A stretch of DNA of 35,815 nucleotides from a virus, in IMG/VR virus record IMGVR_UViG_3300044632_001245, positions 1-35,815 of that record, one strand, 5' to 3'. The notes below the pieces were generated by a model. It worked only from the letters and a program-made list of their open reading frames with translations. It searched no databases and was not told where the DNA came from. The stretch's first letter is position 1. Each line of letters starts with the position of its first letter. Shown here piece by piece: positions 1-7,870 of this stretch. The translations under genes and the position numbers were made by a program.

Positions 1-1685
1 GTGCCTTCGTAGCCTTCGTAGCGCACTCTGCGCCCCACGGCTTCTGGGGCGGGCTTGATGCTTACGGCAGGTTTGATTCCGTAATCCCGAAGCACATCGG
101 CATTGGGGTCAGCTTCGCCCTCGGTGGATAAATCAAAGTCCAGTGGTTCCCGCTTCTCGGGTTCTTTGGATTGCTCCTCCTGATCGTCGTCCTCTTGGAT
201 TTTCCCTAGGGCCTTGGCGCGGGCGGTATCGCCACGAACGGCCAGCGTATTGCCTGCACTGTTAGCGGTGAGGATGAGTTTGCCATCATCCACATACCCA
301 CTGTTTCCAAATTCCTTGAGCACGGCTTCGGTGGGATTGTCGATCGCCCAGCCGGTCGTCTCGGTGCCTTTGATCTTGAAACGGCGAGCATTGATGCCGT
401 TGCCAATGTCGTAGGCTTCCGGCTCGTATTCGCGGGCTTCGCTGGTGAACGGATCGGTTTCGTTCGGGGGGAGCCCTGTCTCGGGATCGCTGAGAGGTTT
501 CTGCACGAGCCCTTGCAGCGCGTTTTTGGTTCTTGGGGCGAGTGCCTCCAGCGCCCCACCCACAGGTCCGATGGTGCCGCCCACCACGGAGCCTGCTGCC
601 ATGGCGTTGAGCCGCTCGCGCTTGGCTTGTTCGCTGTCGATGCCGTCTGGACCGTAATAGTTCGGGTCTTTTTCGAGCTTCGCCAACTGCTCGATGTAGG
701 TCTGCGGGTATTCTTCTAGCGGGCCCTCCACGGCCACACCTTTGACGAAACCTTTGCCAGCCTCGGCAAGGACGCTCTTGTTTTTGGCAGACCGCTCGGC
801 GACATCCACGCCAAAAGCCCGCTTGGCAAAGGGGCTGAAAAGCACCGTGTCGGCGAGACCTTCGACCGCACCGGCAGCGGCTCCGTAAGTAACCGCCAGC
901 CCCGCGTCTTCCGTATCTCCGTAAATCGAACCCATCGACATCGCTTGCCCGGAAGCGATATTACCGGCGGCGACTCCCACCTGGGGCGCGAGCTTACCGG
1001 CAGCGACACGCCCTAGGGCGGCTTCAGTGGCTTCGCGGGAGAACCCACCCTCCATCAACTGACGGGCAGCGGCTTTGTCCACGGTTCCCGTGAGGAAGGC
1101 TTTCGCCCCGCCTCGGGACGCAACGGCATTGGCGACCGCGGCTTCCGCCGCTTTGCGCGAGAGTCCGGCGCTGACGCCTTCTTCGATGACTTCCTGCAAC
1201 CCCTTTTTGACGAGTTGCCTGCCTGCTATGCCGCCCGCTCCACCGAGCGCAAGCGTCGGGGCGAGTTGGGGCAGTTGCTCTAAAAGAGTTCCATACGCCC
1301 ATTTCCCCGCGCTGCCGACTCCGTCGATCTCGTCGAAATCCACCATGCCCGCTTCTTCACGGGCCACGGCGGCATCCTGCATATTTCGCTGGTAGCCTTC
1401 GAGTCCGAAATCTTTGATCGCCTCCGACCCAACCACATCGCCAGCCAGCCCCACAACCCCATAACCCAAGCCCTGCACCTGATCCGTCCCAGCGCCCAGC
1501 ATCTTGCCGGTGAACTCACCGAGGGTGGGGCGTTCTTGGAAGAGGTATTTTGCGTCTCGATCGGCGATTGGGGTCCCGTCCTCATTAAAATACTTTGGGG
1601 TAGATAAAACATTTTCATCCTCTGCTGGCGTTTTCTCTACTTCCGGCTCTCCCCACCCAAGTTCCTCGCGAGTAAAAGTAAACAT
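1..1685 (-). CDS. Large virion/ejection-type protein, N-terminal part (runs off left edge)
   Basis: An uninterrupted reading frame starts at ATG 1685-1683 and is still open at position 1, giving 561 visible residues. The start abuts the TAA of the upstream gene. The N-terminus is acidic. It is followed by alanine/glycine-rich, weakly hydrophobic helical stretches (about residues 60-270), a segment ending in LEEYPQTYIEQLAKLEKDP, and a more globular region that reaches a V-R-Y-E-G-Y-type motif at the edge. Large genes of this kind placed last in the tail/internal-protein block of podoviruses often encode ejection proteins or 'large polyvalent proteins' carrying enzymatic domains. That role is inferred from position and composition; no catalytic motif is visible in this part. 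The downstream, probably larger, portion lies outside the window. Confidence 0.75.
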   Translation of the reverse strand, partial: MFTFTREELGWGEPEVEKTPAEDENVLSTPKYFNEDGTPIADRDAKYLFQERPTLGEFTGKMLGAGTDQVQGLGYGVVGLAGDVVGSEAIKDFGLEGYQRNMQDAAVAREEAGMVDFDEIDGVGSAGKWAYGTLLEQLPQLAPTLALGGAGGIAGRQLVKKGLQEVIEEGVSAGLSRKAAEAAVANAVASRGGAKAFLTGTVDKAAARQLMEGGFSREATEAALGRVAAGKLAPQVGVAAGNIASGQAMSMGSIYGDTEDAGLAVTYGAAAGAVEGLADTVLFSPFAKRAFGVDVAERSAKNKSVLAEAGKGFVKGVAVEGPLEEYPQTYIEQLAKLEKDPNYYGPDGIDSEQAKRERLNAMAAGSVVGGTIGPVGGALEALAPRTKNALQGLVQKPLSDPETGLPPNETDPFTSEAREYEPEAYDIGNGINARRFKIKGTETTGWAIDNPTEAVLKEFGNSGYVDDGKLILTANSAGNTLAVRGDTARAKALGKIQEDDDQEEQSKEPEKREPLDFDLSTEGEADPNADVLRDYGIKPAVSIKPAPEAVGRRVRYEGYEG

Positions 1686-3188
1686 TTATTTTCCCAGTTT
1701 GTTTTTCTTGGCTCTTTCTTCTAAATAGTCCATGCGGGGTAAGTTCAAGGGCGTGTCAAAAACCCCCGCCGCTCCTTCTATAACGGAGGCCCCCGTATTT
1801 ACGGAAAGTGGGAGGAGGTCAGCTACGGCGGCTCCCGCCCTAGCAACTCCTGCTTCAGCCGCTCCTGCTAGTTTACCTGCGGCCTTGCGTAGCTTTTGAC
1901 CCGTCTGCCCTGCTTTACTAAACTCAGAATTTGTTTCCGGCTCCTCCGAAGTGGCGGTGGGCTGTGGCTTATTGAAATCCGCAATTTTCCACTGTTTTTC
2001 TATCGGGCTCCAGCGGCGATAGATATTTTCTTTACCTGTCGGCTCAAAAGTTCCAGCCCCATCAGAAAGTATCGCGTTAAACGGCAGAGACTTCGTTTCG
2101 TTTTTACTTAGCCAATCCTGCATTCGAGCCTTATCGGCGGGGTCGGTCATGTTAAATGTCGGGGCTCGTTCGATAGCCAGAGCGATTTTTTGCTCGTTTA
2201 GATTTGCGAGTTCTTGAGGGATAGAATCCTTTGAAATATCTCCAAAATTGACTCCGTTGGCGAGGGCTAGGTTAAGTTTACGCTCGCGATCTGAAAGCCT
2301 GCTAAACTGGTCGGAGAAACGAGAAACCCCCGTAGGAAGTTTAAGCAGCGCATCTTTACGAGAGGTTAGAGATTCATACTCTGCTTCTCTTCCTTGAAGA
2401 GGGTTCCCATTTTCATCTGAAACCGACTTTAATGCCGTATTGATTTTATTCGTTTCCCCTACAATATCTCCTTCACTAGCCCCAGCGCCTTTAGTTCGGG
2501 ATTTTAACTCTTGTGCCCACACAAGTTTATCAGCTTCAAACGCCCGATCCCAGTCGAGTCCTTTTTCAATAACGACTTCATTGCCGTTGTCGTCCTTCAG
2601 CACAGCGCCCTCGCGGCGGATGCGATCCACTCGGTCGATCTCTTCCGCAGTGCGAAACCCGCCGCCTGGCAAAGCTCCTAACCTACTAACAAGGTTGCGA
2701 TCCATGTTCCGCTCCTCAAACAAATCCCCCATGCGGCTATACACCTGACCGATAAATTGCTCGTCGATAGCTTTTTCTCTGGCGACTTCGCGGGCATTCG
2801 CGCCGGTCCTTCCGTTCTTGAGTTTTTGGACTTGGCTTATCAAGCCGTAGCCTTCTGCCACAATTTCTCCTATTGTAAGTTCTTTTTTAGACGGCGATTG
2901 TTGAGGAGCTTGTTTAACCTCAAAGTTATCGAGGGGGTTGCCAGTCTCTTCCGCTTTTGCCCTTCGTAGTTCCGAGTTCACGGAGGCTCTGGTTTTAATG
3001 TCTTCCAAGGGAGCGATGTTAGACCCCGAAACAAATGACCCCTTTGAGTTCTCATTGAGGTCGCCGCCTGAATCAATGACCCTTACAGCTTCTTCTTTTC
3101 GTAATTGATCCACCGCAGAGGGCAGACTGTCGAAAAGCGACTCTGAGCCCATGTCGGTATTAAGTTGGTCTGCGAGATTCCAAGCCAT
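1686..3188 (-). CDS. Putative internal virion protein, 500 aa
   Basis: A 500-residue protein starting MAWNLADQLN, charged and predominantly helical in appearance, with several probable coiled-coil stretches (about residues 60-130 and 240-340). The C-terminal 80 residues turn alanine-rich and hydrophobic (KLAGAAEAGVARAGAAVADL), as in proteins that insert into or cross a membrane during DNA ejection. Its stop abuts the start of the next gene, and it lies 3 nt downstream of the preceding one, so it belongs to one transcription unit with the other putative internal proteins. The DNA here is visibly richer in A/T than the neighbouring head genes. I do not recognise a specific family. Assignment as an internal or ejection protein rests on position after the tail adaptor and on composition. 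Confidence 0.8.
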   Translation of the reverse strand: MAWNLADQLNTDMGSESLFDSLPSAVDQLRKEEAVRVIDSGGDLNENSKGSFVSGSNIAPLEDIKTRASVNSELRRAKAEETGNPLDNFEVKQAPQQSPSKKELTIGEIVAEGYGLISQVQKLKNGRTGANAREVAREKAIDEQFIGQVYSRMGDLFEERNMDRNLVSRLGALPGGGFRTAEEIDRVDRIRREGAVLKDDNGNEVVIEKGLDWDRAFEADKLVWAQELKSRTKGAGASEGDIVGETNKINTALKSVSDENGNPLQGREAEYESLTSRKDALLKLPTGVSRFSDQFSRLSDRERKLNLALANGVNFGDISKDSIPQELANLNEQKIALAIERAPTFNMTDPADKARMQDWLSKNETKSLPFNAILSDGAGTFEPTGKENIYRRWSPIEKQWKIADFNKPQPTATSEEPETNSEFSKAGQTGQKLRKAAGKLAGAAEAGVARAGAAVADLLPLSVNTGASVIEGAAGVFDTPLNLPRMDYLEERAKKNKLGK

Positions 3189-3191
3189 AAG

Positions 3192-3644
3192 TTAAAAAAA
3201 TGAAGTATCAGAGTATAAACTAAAAGGGTTGTTACCCTGGGGCGTTTGTGTCACAGGCTGTGCGGAATCACCAGAAAGCCAAAGCCGCGAGTTTTTCACG
3301 AGATCACCATATCTTGCGTCAATTACGGAGCCTGAGACGCTAGAACCCATCAAAAATTTGGAGTCATACATTCCTTTAAGCCTTTCTGCGTTAGCATTAT
3401 TCTCATTGATCTCGGACTGCATTTTCACGAGTTGAAGCTCTGCGGCCTTCTGCTTGGAAGGGAAGAGGAGTTTTTCCATCTCGAACTCCTCCTGCTTGCG
3501 CTTTTCTTCCTTGTTGCCTTGGACCATGCTGTAAGTCGTCTTGGCAGCATTCATGGCCGTGTCAAAAGGCTTCCAATCCCACTGGGCGAGATTGGCCCCG
3601 TATTCACTGGCCCCTGTGGTAGGGTCGATTATTGGAACTCTCAT
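3192..3644 (-). CDS. Small putative internal virion protein, 150 aa
   Basis: A 150-residue protein starting MRVPIIDPTTGASEYGANLA, with a charged helical middle (about residues 40-95, rich in K, E and Q) and a polar tail ending in FF. It is separated by 3 nt from the genes on both sides. The first residues resemble the short N-terminal segments of phage virion proteins that name their own assembly partner, but that is weak. No enzymatic motif is visible. It is most simply read as a small structural or internal protein of the same ejection module as its neighbours. I do not recognise the family. Confidence 0.75.
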   Translation of the reverse strand: MRVPIIDPTTGASEYGANLAQWDWKPFDTAMNAAKTTYSMVQGNKEEKRKQEEFEMEKLLFPSKQKAAELQLVKMQSEINENNANAERLKGMYDSKFLMGSSVSGSVIDARYGDLVKNSRLWLSGDSAQPVTQTPQGNNPFSLYSDTSFF

Positions 3645-3647
3645 AGA

Positions 3648-4967
3648 TTAACCCCCAAGCCCCCAAGCGGATGCTTCCGCGTTACTCATCGTGCTTGTTC
3701 TGACGGCGTTACCCGCTCCGATCCCACTGCCTGCGCCTCTTCCCGCCCCCGCGCCATACGCGCTCATTCCAAACCCCATCAAAGACCCGCCGATCTGGGC
3801 CGAGGTGTTGCTCACGAGTTGCGCGTTTGCTACGGCACTTGCCATGGAACGGTTGGCGTTGGCGTAAGCATTGGAGAGCCCCTGCCCCGCGATGCCGAGC
3901 TTGGCATTCGTGCGGGCTTCTGCTGCCGCCGCCTCCATGGCAGCCATGGCGCGAGCGGTCTCGCTCTCCTGCCCATAAACATTGGAGTAGGTCGTGTGCA
4001 AGAAGCTCGCTTGGTTCGTCGCCAAGTCGAACCGCTTGTCGAGTGCGGTGTTCAGTCCCACCATCTTGTAGTCGAGAGGCACTTTCTGAGCTTGGAAGAG
4101 ATTCCAGCTATTCTCGTTATTGACATCAATGACCTTGTTCACATTGAGTCCCATCCAGTTGTAAACATCATTCACCCCGACCTGTGTGCCCGCGACCAGC
4201 GTGTTGTAATCTTGAAGCTGACGAGCTTGGAAATTCTGCTGGCCCTGCTGGATGCCAGCCATGGAGGAAAGCCCCAAGTCACGCATCGACAAGTTGTTTT
4301 TAAGTTGGCTCCCCGCGCCGGTTCCCGCCCCTAGGGCGCGTTGGGCGGCTGCGCGCTCGATCTCGGCCTGCACCGAGGCTGGCACGATCCCTTGGGTAAG
4401 CTGAAGATCGTTGAGCGCCATCTGGGAGCGGGTCTCGTCAAAGAGCGGCGTCGCCGCTCGGGCAAGGTTCAACCGGATTTTCTGGTTCTCCTCGCTCAGA
4501 CGGGTCGCGAAATTGGTGAAATCGTCGAACCGCGAAAGGTTGTAGTCGTAGGTCTGATCCGCCGATTCCTTGATGAGATTTCTGGAGCGCGTCTCGTAAT
4601 CCGTGACATTCTGTTCGGCTTTGTCGATGACCTCGGAAGTGCCGGTAAAGTAATCAGGAAAATTCCCCAGGGCTTCTTTGACTTGCTGCCCGTATTGATC
4701 CACGAGCTTGCCCGTTCGGTCGATGTAAGTGTTTGAAAGCCCCGACTGCGATCCTCCCAACTTCCCGATCGCCGCCATCATGTCGCCGTAGCCCCGCTCG
4801 GCTTCCTGCGAAGCCATCTTCATGAATTTCTTGGTGGCTTTGCTGGATGAAGCGTTGGCTTTCCGCGTGGCGTCGGATTGCATTGCCCCTGCTGCGAGAG
4901 CCCCGCCGCCTGCAAGGGCTCCTCCTACCACCGCCGTCGTCCCGGCTATTAAAAGTAATGAAGCCAT
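3648..4967 (-). CDS. Putative internal virion/ejection protein with N-terminal hydrophobic segment
   Basis: A 439-residue protein. Residues 3-28 (LLLIAGTTAVVGGALAGGG and following) form a glycine/alanine-rich hydrophobic segment able to cross a membrane. A long alanine- and glutamine-rich helical body follows, then a glycine-rich C-terminus from about residue 395. This pattern of glycine-rich hydrophobic start, helical body and flexible end is typical of podoviral ejection proteins that build a channel across the host envelope. Its ATG directly abuts the TAA of the cupin-like gene upstream. The precise family is not recognised, and the function is inferred from topology and neighbours. Confidence 0.78.
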   Translation of the reverse strand: MASLLLIAGTTAVVGGALAGGGALAAGAMQSDATRKANASSSKATKKFMKMASQEAERGYGDMMAAIGKLGGSQSGLSNTYIDRTGKLVDQYGQQVKEALGNFPDYFTGTSEVIDKAEQNVTDYETRSRNLIKESADQTYDYNLSRFDDFTNFATRLSEENQKIRLNLARAATPLFDETRSQMALNDLQLTQGIVPASVQAEIERAAAQRALGAGTGAGSQLKNNLSMRDLGLSSMAGIQQGQQNFQARQLQDYNTLVAGTQVGVNDVYNWMGLNVNKVIDVNNENSWNLFQAQKVPLDYKMVGLNTALDKRFDLATNQASFLHTTYSNVYGQESETARAMAAMEAAAAEARTNAKLGIAGQGLSNAYANANRSMASAVANAQLVSNTSAQIGGSLMGFGMSAYGAGAGRGAGSGIGAGNAVRTSTMSNAEASAWGLGG

Positions 4968-5627
4968 TTAGTTCAATTTTTTATTTGTAAAGCACTTAAA
5001 AGCGACCTTGTCCGGCAGCCGCTCATTTTCAGATAGCGTGTTCTCCAAGAGCCACTCATCGGGGTCGGTAAGGTTCGTTGCGTGAAATGTGGTGAGGACC
5101 AAGTCTTTGTGGACCATGAAAATCCGTCGCGTGCCTGGCATCGTTATCCCCGTATGCGGGGCACTCAGTCTTTGGACTTCCCCGACCTCGTTGCAAATGT
5201 CGCAAACTCCTTTGGAGATGACAAAAGGGTGCTGGGTCTTATGGGTAGCTGAAGTGAAAATCGTGTCTGCGGGGATGTGAATCTCGCGGATATACATCCC
5301 TGGGGTGAATTTGTGAAACACGGGGGCCTCTTCAGGAAAATACTTGTCGAGCTTTTCCAGCCCGATCTCAAGCAAGTCAATTACCGGCTTGAACTTGCTT
5401 CTTTTTTCCTCGTAGTCCTCTCCCTCGATAGGGGATGCCCCTATTCTGAAATGCGGGTAGGTAAACTCGATAAGCCCCCATGCCTCTTGCACCTCGGCCA
5501 ACTCCTCTTCGTTAAGCTGGCTTATGATTTCGGAGGCTTTCTCCTCCGCAGCCATCCTGCGAGACTCATAATGAACAAGTTCTTCGTCTTGGCAGAATCG
5601 AGGAGTGGGTTCGAGTGCGGTTTCCAT
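4968..5627 (-). CDS. Cupin-like jelly-roll protein, 219 aa
   Basis: The central part (about residues 108-185) reads as a small beta-barrel of the cupin type: PGMYIREIHIPADTIF, then a THKTQHPF segment, then FVISKGVCDIC, then PGTRRIFMVHKDLVLTTFHA. Conserved histidines (HKTQH, TTFH) sit where cupins usually bind metal. Phages carry similar single-cupin proteins, but their role is not established. Here the N-terminal 100 residues are a charged helical extension. The gene is first after a promoter-like element (5644-5672) and is followed without a gap by the putative ejection proteins, so it may be virion-associated or an assembly factor. A catalytic role, for example on a sugar, cannot be excluded. 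Confidence is high for the fold and low for the function. Confidence 0.78.
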   Translation of the reverse strand: METALEPTPRFCQDEELVHYESRRMAAEEKASEIISQLNEEELAEVQEAWGLIEFTYPHFRIGASPIEGEDYEEKRSKFKPVIDLLEIGLEKLDKYFPEEAPVFHKFTPGMYIREIHIPADTIFTSATHKTQHPFVISKGVCDICNEVGEVQRLSAPHTGITMPGTRRIFMVHKDLVLTTFHATNLTDPDEWLLENTLSENERLPDKVAFKCFTNKKLN

Positions 5628-5643
5628 TTAATAACCTTCGCTG

Positions 5644-5672
5644 TTATTACACCATGCCCTAGCGCAAGGCAA
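5644..5672 (-). promoter_or_regulatory. Promoter-like element upstream of cupin/internal protein genes
   Basis: On the minus strand TTGCCT (5672-5667) is followed after 17 nt by TAATAA (5649-5644), preceded by GGTG. The sequence then runs through a short leader containing GGTTATTAA to the ATG at 5627. It sits in the only gap between the adaptor gene and the cupin-like gene and matches the element found upstream of five other minus-strand genes. Promoter function is inferred. Confidence 0.6.
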
Positions 5673-7287
5673 GGACAGGTTTGTTGTGAACTCCATAAAG
5701 TTGTGGCTTGAAGTATTGCTGGTAAACCTGCGCGGCGAGAAGTTGCTTCGCCGCTTCAAAGTTCCCCTGCTGCCCGTTGGTCAGGACCGCCATCGCCGCT
5801 TGGGCGATCGCCTCGTAGTTGTTCAGATACATGGGCTCCGAGTCGCTGGTGTGCGGCACGAAACGGCGTTTGGCGAGGTAACGGATCACGGTCGCCTTGT
5901 CCTCCTGCGGCACAGTCACAAAGTATTTGCGCTTCGTCTTTCCATCCACAGGGTCCACCGAGTCGCCAAGGTCCGAGAAGCCACTGCGCCCAGGGTTCTC
6001 GGTCGTGCGGATGCCGGTGCCGCCGGTCATGTATTCGGCGAACCGGTCGTGGACGGGGCGCGGGTCGCCGTCGAAGGAGACGAACAACACGGTCTCGATT
6101 TCCCTGGGGAGAAAAACCTCGCCGGAGTTCGAGAGGGTCAAGGTGTATTCGGCAATCGTGCCGACCCACTTGCCAGAGTTCATCAGGGATTCCTCGGCGC
6201 TCGTCACCGCCCGCTTGATCGCATTGTTGGAAAAGGTGAGCGAGTTCTCGAAGCCCAGCCCCACGCGGCCCCAGTGGTAGCCGAAGCTACCAGGCGAGGT
6301 CTGTGAGAGGTCGTAGCGTGTCGTGCGGCGGAGCGTCTGGTCGTGCGCGTCCACATCGCGCTGGATCAAGTCAAGCGCGGTTTTCTTCAGCCCCAGGGCG
6401 ACTTCCGTGGCCCCCTCCAGCGAGGCCAGATAACTCTCCACGAGCGCCCGCTTGATCTCGAAAGTCACGGGCGGCGCGGCGAAGTCGTCATCATCCGGCT
6501 TTTGCAGGAACTTCTGGTGGGCAATCGCGTCGCTCACCGCTTGGTTGAGGAGCTTCGTCATGCGCGAAGTCGGCACCTTCAGCCCCGTGGCAAGCTCGTT
6601 GTGGAGCCGCCCCACTTCGCCCGTTGTGGCTTTGCGGAGCTTCTGGACCGCCGCGATCGTGTCGCGTTCGAGTAGATCGAGCGCGTCTTTTTTAAGCGCC
6701 ATCGCAGGCTCGACTGCCGCTTGGGAAGTGGCGAGGTAGGACTCGACGAGTTTTTTCCTCACCTCGAAAGAGGCTGTCAAAGTCACGCCTTCCAATTCCT
6801 CCCGCCTTTGAAGAAACTCCAAATGGGCCGTCGCCTCCGTCGCCGCCTGCCCGAGCAAAGTCGTCAACCGCGAAGTCGAGAATTTCAACCCCTCGGGAAG
6901 CTCGTTGTGGAGCCGCCCCACTTCGCCGGTAACGACGCGGCGTGCGCGTTGCACCTCGGCCATGAGATTGCGCTCCACAAAAGCCAGAGCTTTTTGCTCC
7001 AGCCCTGTCGCAATTTCCAGTTCGTTGTTCTCCTCGCGCCATAGGGCGAGGATCATCACCTTGGTCGCGTCGAGATCATCAAGGGTGAGGTATCCACTGG
7101 TTCCATTTTCTACATAGACCAACGGGTCCTTCTCTAACTCCTCGCGACGGGAGAGAAAGTTGTAGTGGTCGATCAACCGGCGCTGGGCCTCATTGATCCT
7201 TGCCGTGACGCGGGCATTCTCTGGGTCAATTCCGTTGTCCACATACGGCGCGAGCGCCGCTTTGGCGGCTTGAAAGCTAGTAGCCAT
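5659..7287 (-). CDS. Head-tail adaptor (tail tubular protein A-like) with repeated core
   Basis: This is a 542-residue protein. The C-terminal half (about 350-542) looks like the podoviral adaptor fold: a helix AIKRAVTSAEESLMNSGKW, a beta-rich insert with LPREIETVLFVSFDG, a late YFVTVPQEDKATVIRYLAKR strand pair, and an end helix NNYEAIAQAAMAVL with AAKQLLAAQVYQQYF. Upstream, the helical part of the fold appears again about three times. The units carry start helices such as RINEAQRRLIDHYNFL and TLLGQAATEATAHLEFLQRR, and joining segments TGEVGRLHNEL at about residues 124 and 224. Family adaptors are usually around 200 residues or slightly more, so this one is more than doubled. The start chosen is ATG 7287 (MATSFQ), preceded by GGAGGG; a longer GTG start at 7353 would overlap the previous gene by 77 nt. 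It overlaps the upstream gene by 11 nt. Confidence 0.82.
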   Translation of the reverse strand: MATSFQAAKAALAPYVDNGIDPENARVTARINEAQRRLIDHYNFLSRREELEKDPLVYVENGTSGYLTLDDLDATKVMILALWREENNELEIATGLEQKALAFVERNLMAEVQRARRVVTGEVGRLHNELPEGLKFSTSRLTTLLGQAATEATAHLEFLQRREELEGVTLTASFEVRKKLVESYLATSQAAVEPAMALKKDALDLLERDTIAAVQKLRKATTGEVGRLHNELATGLKVPTSRMTKLLNQAVSDAIAHQKFLQKPDDDDFAAPPVTFEIKRALVESYLASLEGATEVALGLKKTALDLIQRDVDAHDQTLRRTTRYDLSQTSPGSFGYHWGRVGLGFENSLTFSNNAIKRAVTSAEESLMNSGKWVGTIAEYTLTLSNSGEVFLPREIETVLFVSFDGDPRPVHDRFAEYMTGGTGIRTTENPGRSGFSDLGDSVDPVDGKTKRKYFVTVPQEDKATVIRYLAKRRFVPHTSDSEPMYLNNYEAIAQAAMAVLTNGQQGNFEAAKQLLAAQVYQQYFKPQLYGVHNKPVLALR

Positions 7288-7870
7288 AAGCAAAAACCCT
7301 CCAGCCTTGAGTAGTTCCTTCGTAGCGCAGCAGTATTTCCCCTGTGGTGTCACAAACGAGGTTCTCCGCCAGCCCGTTGATGAGGCTGTTGTTTCGAGCT
7401 ACCGTTAAATTGTTGGTGCCCCATTTTTGCGCGATGTCGGAGATCAGCACCCAATCCAACGCGGCAGGGCTGGCGGGGAGCGTGATCGTGAAAGCCCCCG
7501 CTGTCGTATCCGCCGCAATCCGGTCGCACGCGATAGCCGTGTAGTTGGCGGTTTTTTTCGCCCAAGCGTTCACGCGAACCGAAGGCGCGAGCTTCGCGGA
7601 TGTTACAGCGTTGTCGGCGATGCCTAGCGGGGCAGTGAAATTTTCAAAAGTGATTCCCTCCACCACCGGAACTCCGCCCGCATAAGAAACAATGGGGACG
7701 ATCTTTCCCGAAGGATCGGTCGCCGCCGACCGTTGCCGGAAGATCAGCTTGTCGAGGTTCTCCCCTTTGACTTTTCGCGTTCCGTTTGCCGAAGTCGCCC
7801 AGACCACGAACTGATCGTTCGTTGCGAGGGTTGTGACTTCCGAGAGCCCGTTGATTGTGGAGTTTGCCAT
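7277..7870 (-). CDS. Short tail-fibre-like protein, 197 aa
   Basis: The N-terminus (MANSTINGLSEVTTLATNDQ followed by FVVWATSANGTRKV) resembles the virion-attachment starts of small fibre proteins. The C-terminal 90 residues (YTAIACDRIAADTT, AFTITLPASPA, NNLTVARN, RYEGTTQGWRVF) match the C-terminal domain of the 558-residue fibre protein at 25547-27223, so the two proteins share a terminal domain. The gene lies between the nozzle and the adaptor, away from the main fibre cluster. Its ATG overlaps the nozzle stop in a TAATG junction, which suggests translational coupling. It is probably a tail accessory or receptor-contact protein; that role is inferred from the shared domain and position. Confidence 0.78.
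   Translation of the reverse strand: MANSTINGLSEVTTLATNDQFVVWATSANGTRKVKGENLDKLIFRQRSAATDPSGKIVPIVSYAGGVPVVEGITFENFTAPLGIADNAVTSAKLAPSVRVNAWAKKTANYTAIACDRIAADTTAGAFTITLPASPAALDWVLISDIAQKWGTNNLTVARNNSLINGLAENLVCDTTGEILLRYEGTTQGWRVFAYGY

Noticed and set aside
3432-4334. 300-codon plus-strand frame opposite the internal protein genes
   Set aside because: It spans two well-supported minus-strand genes and has antisense-type composition.
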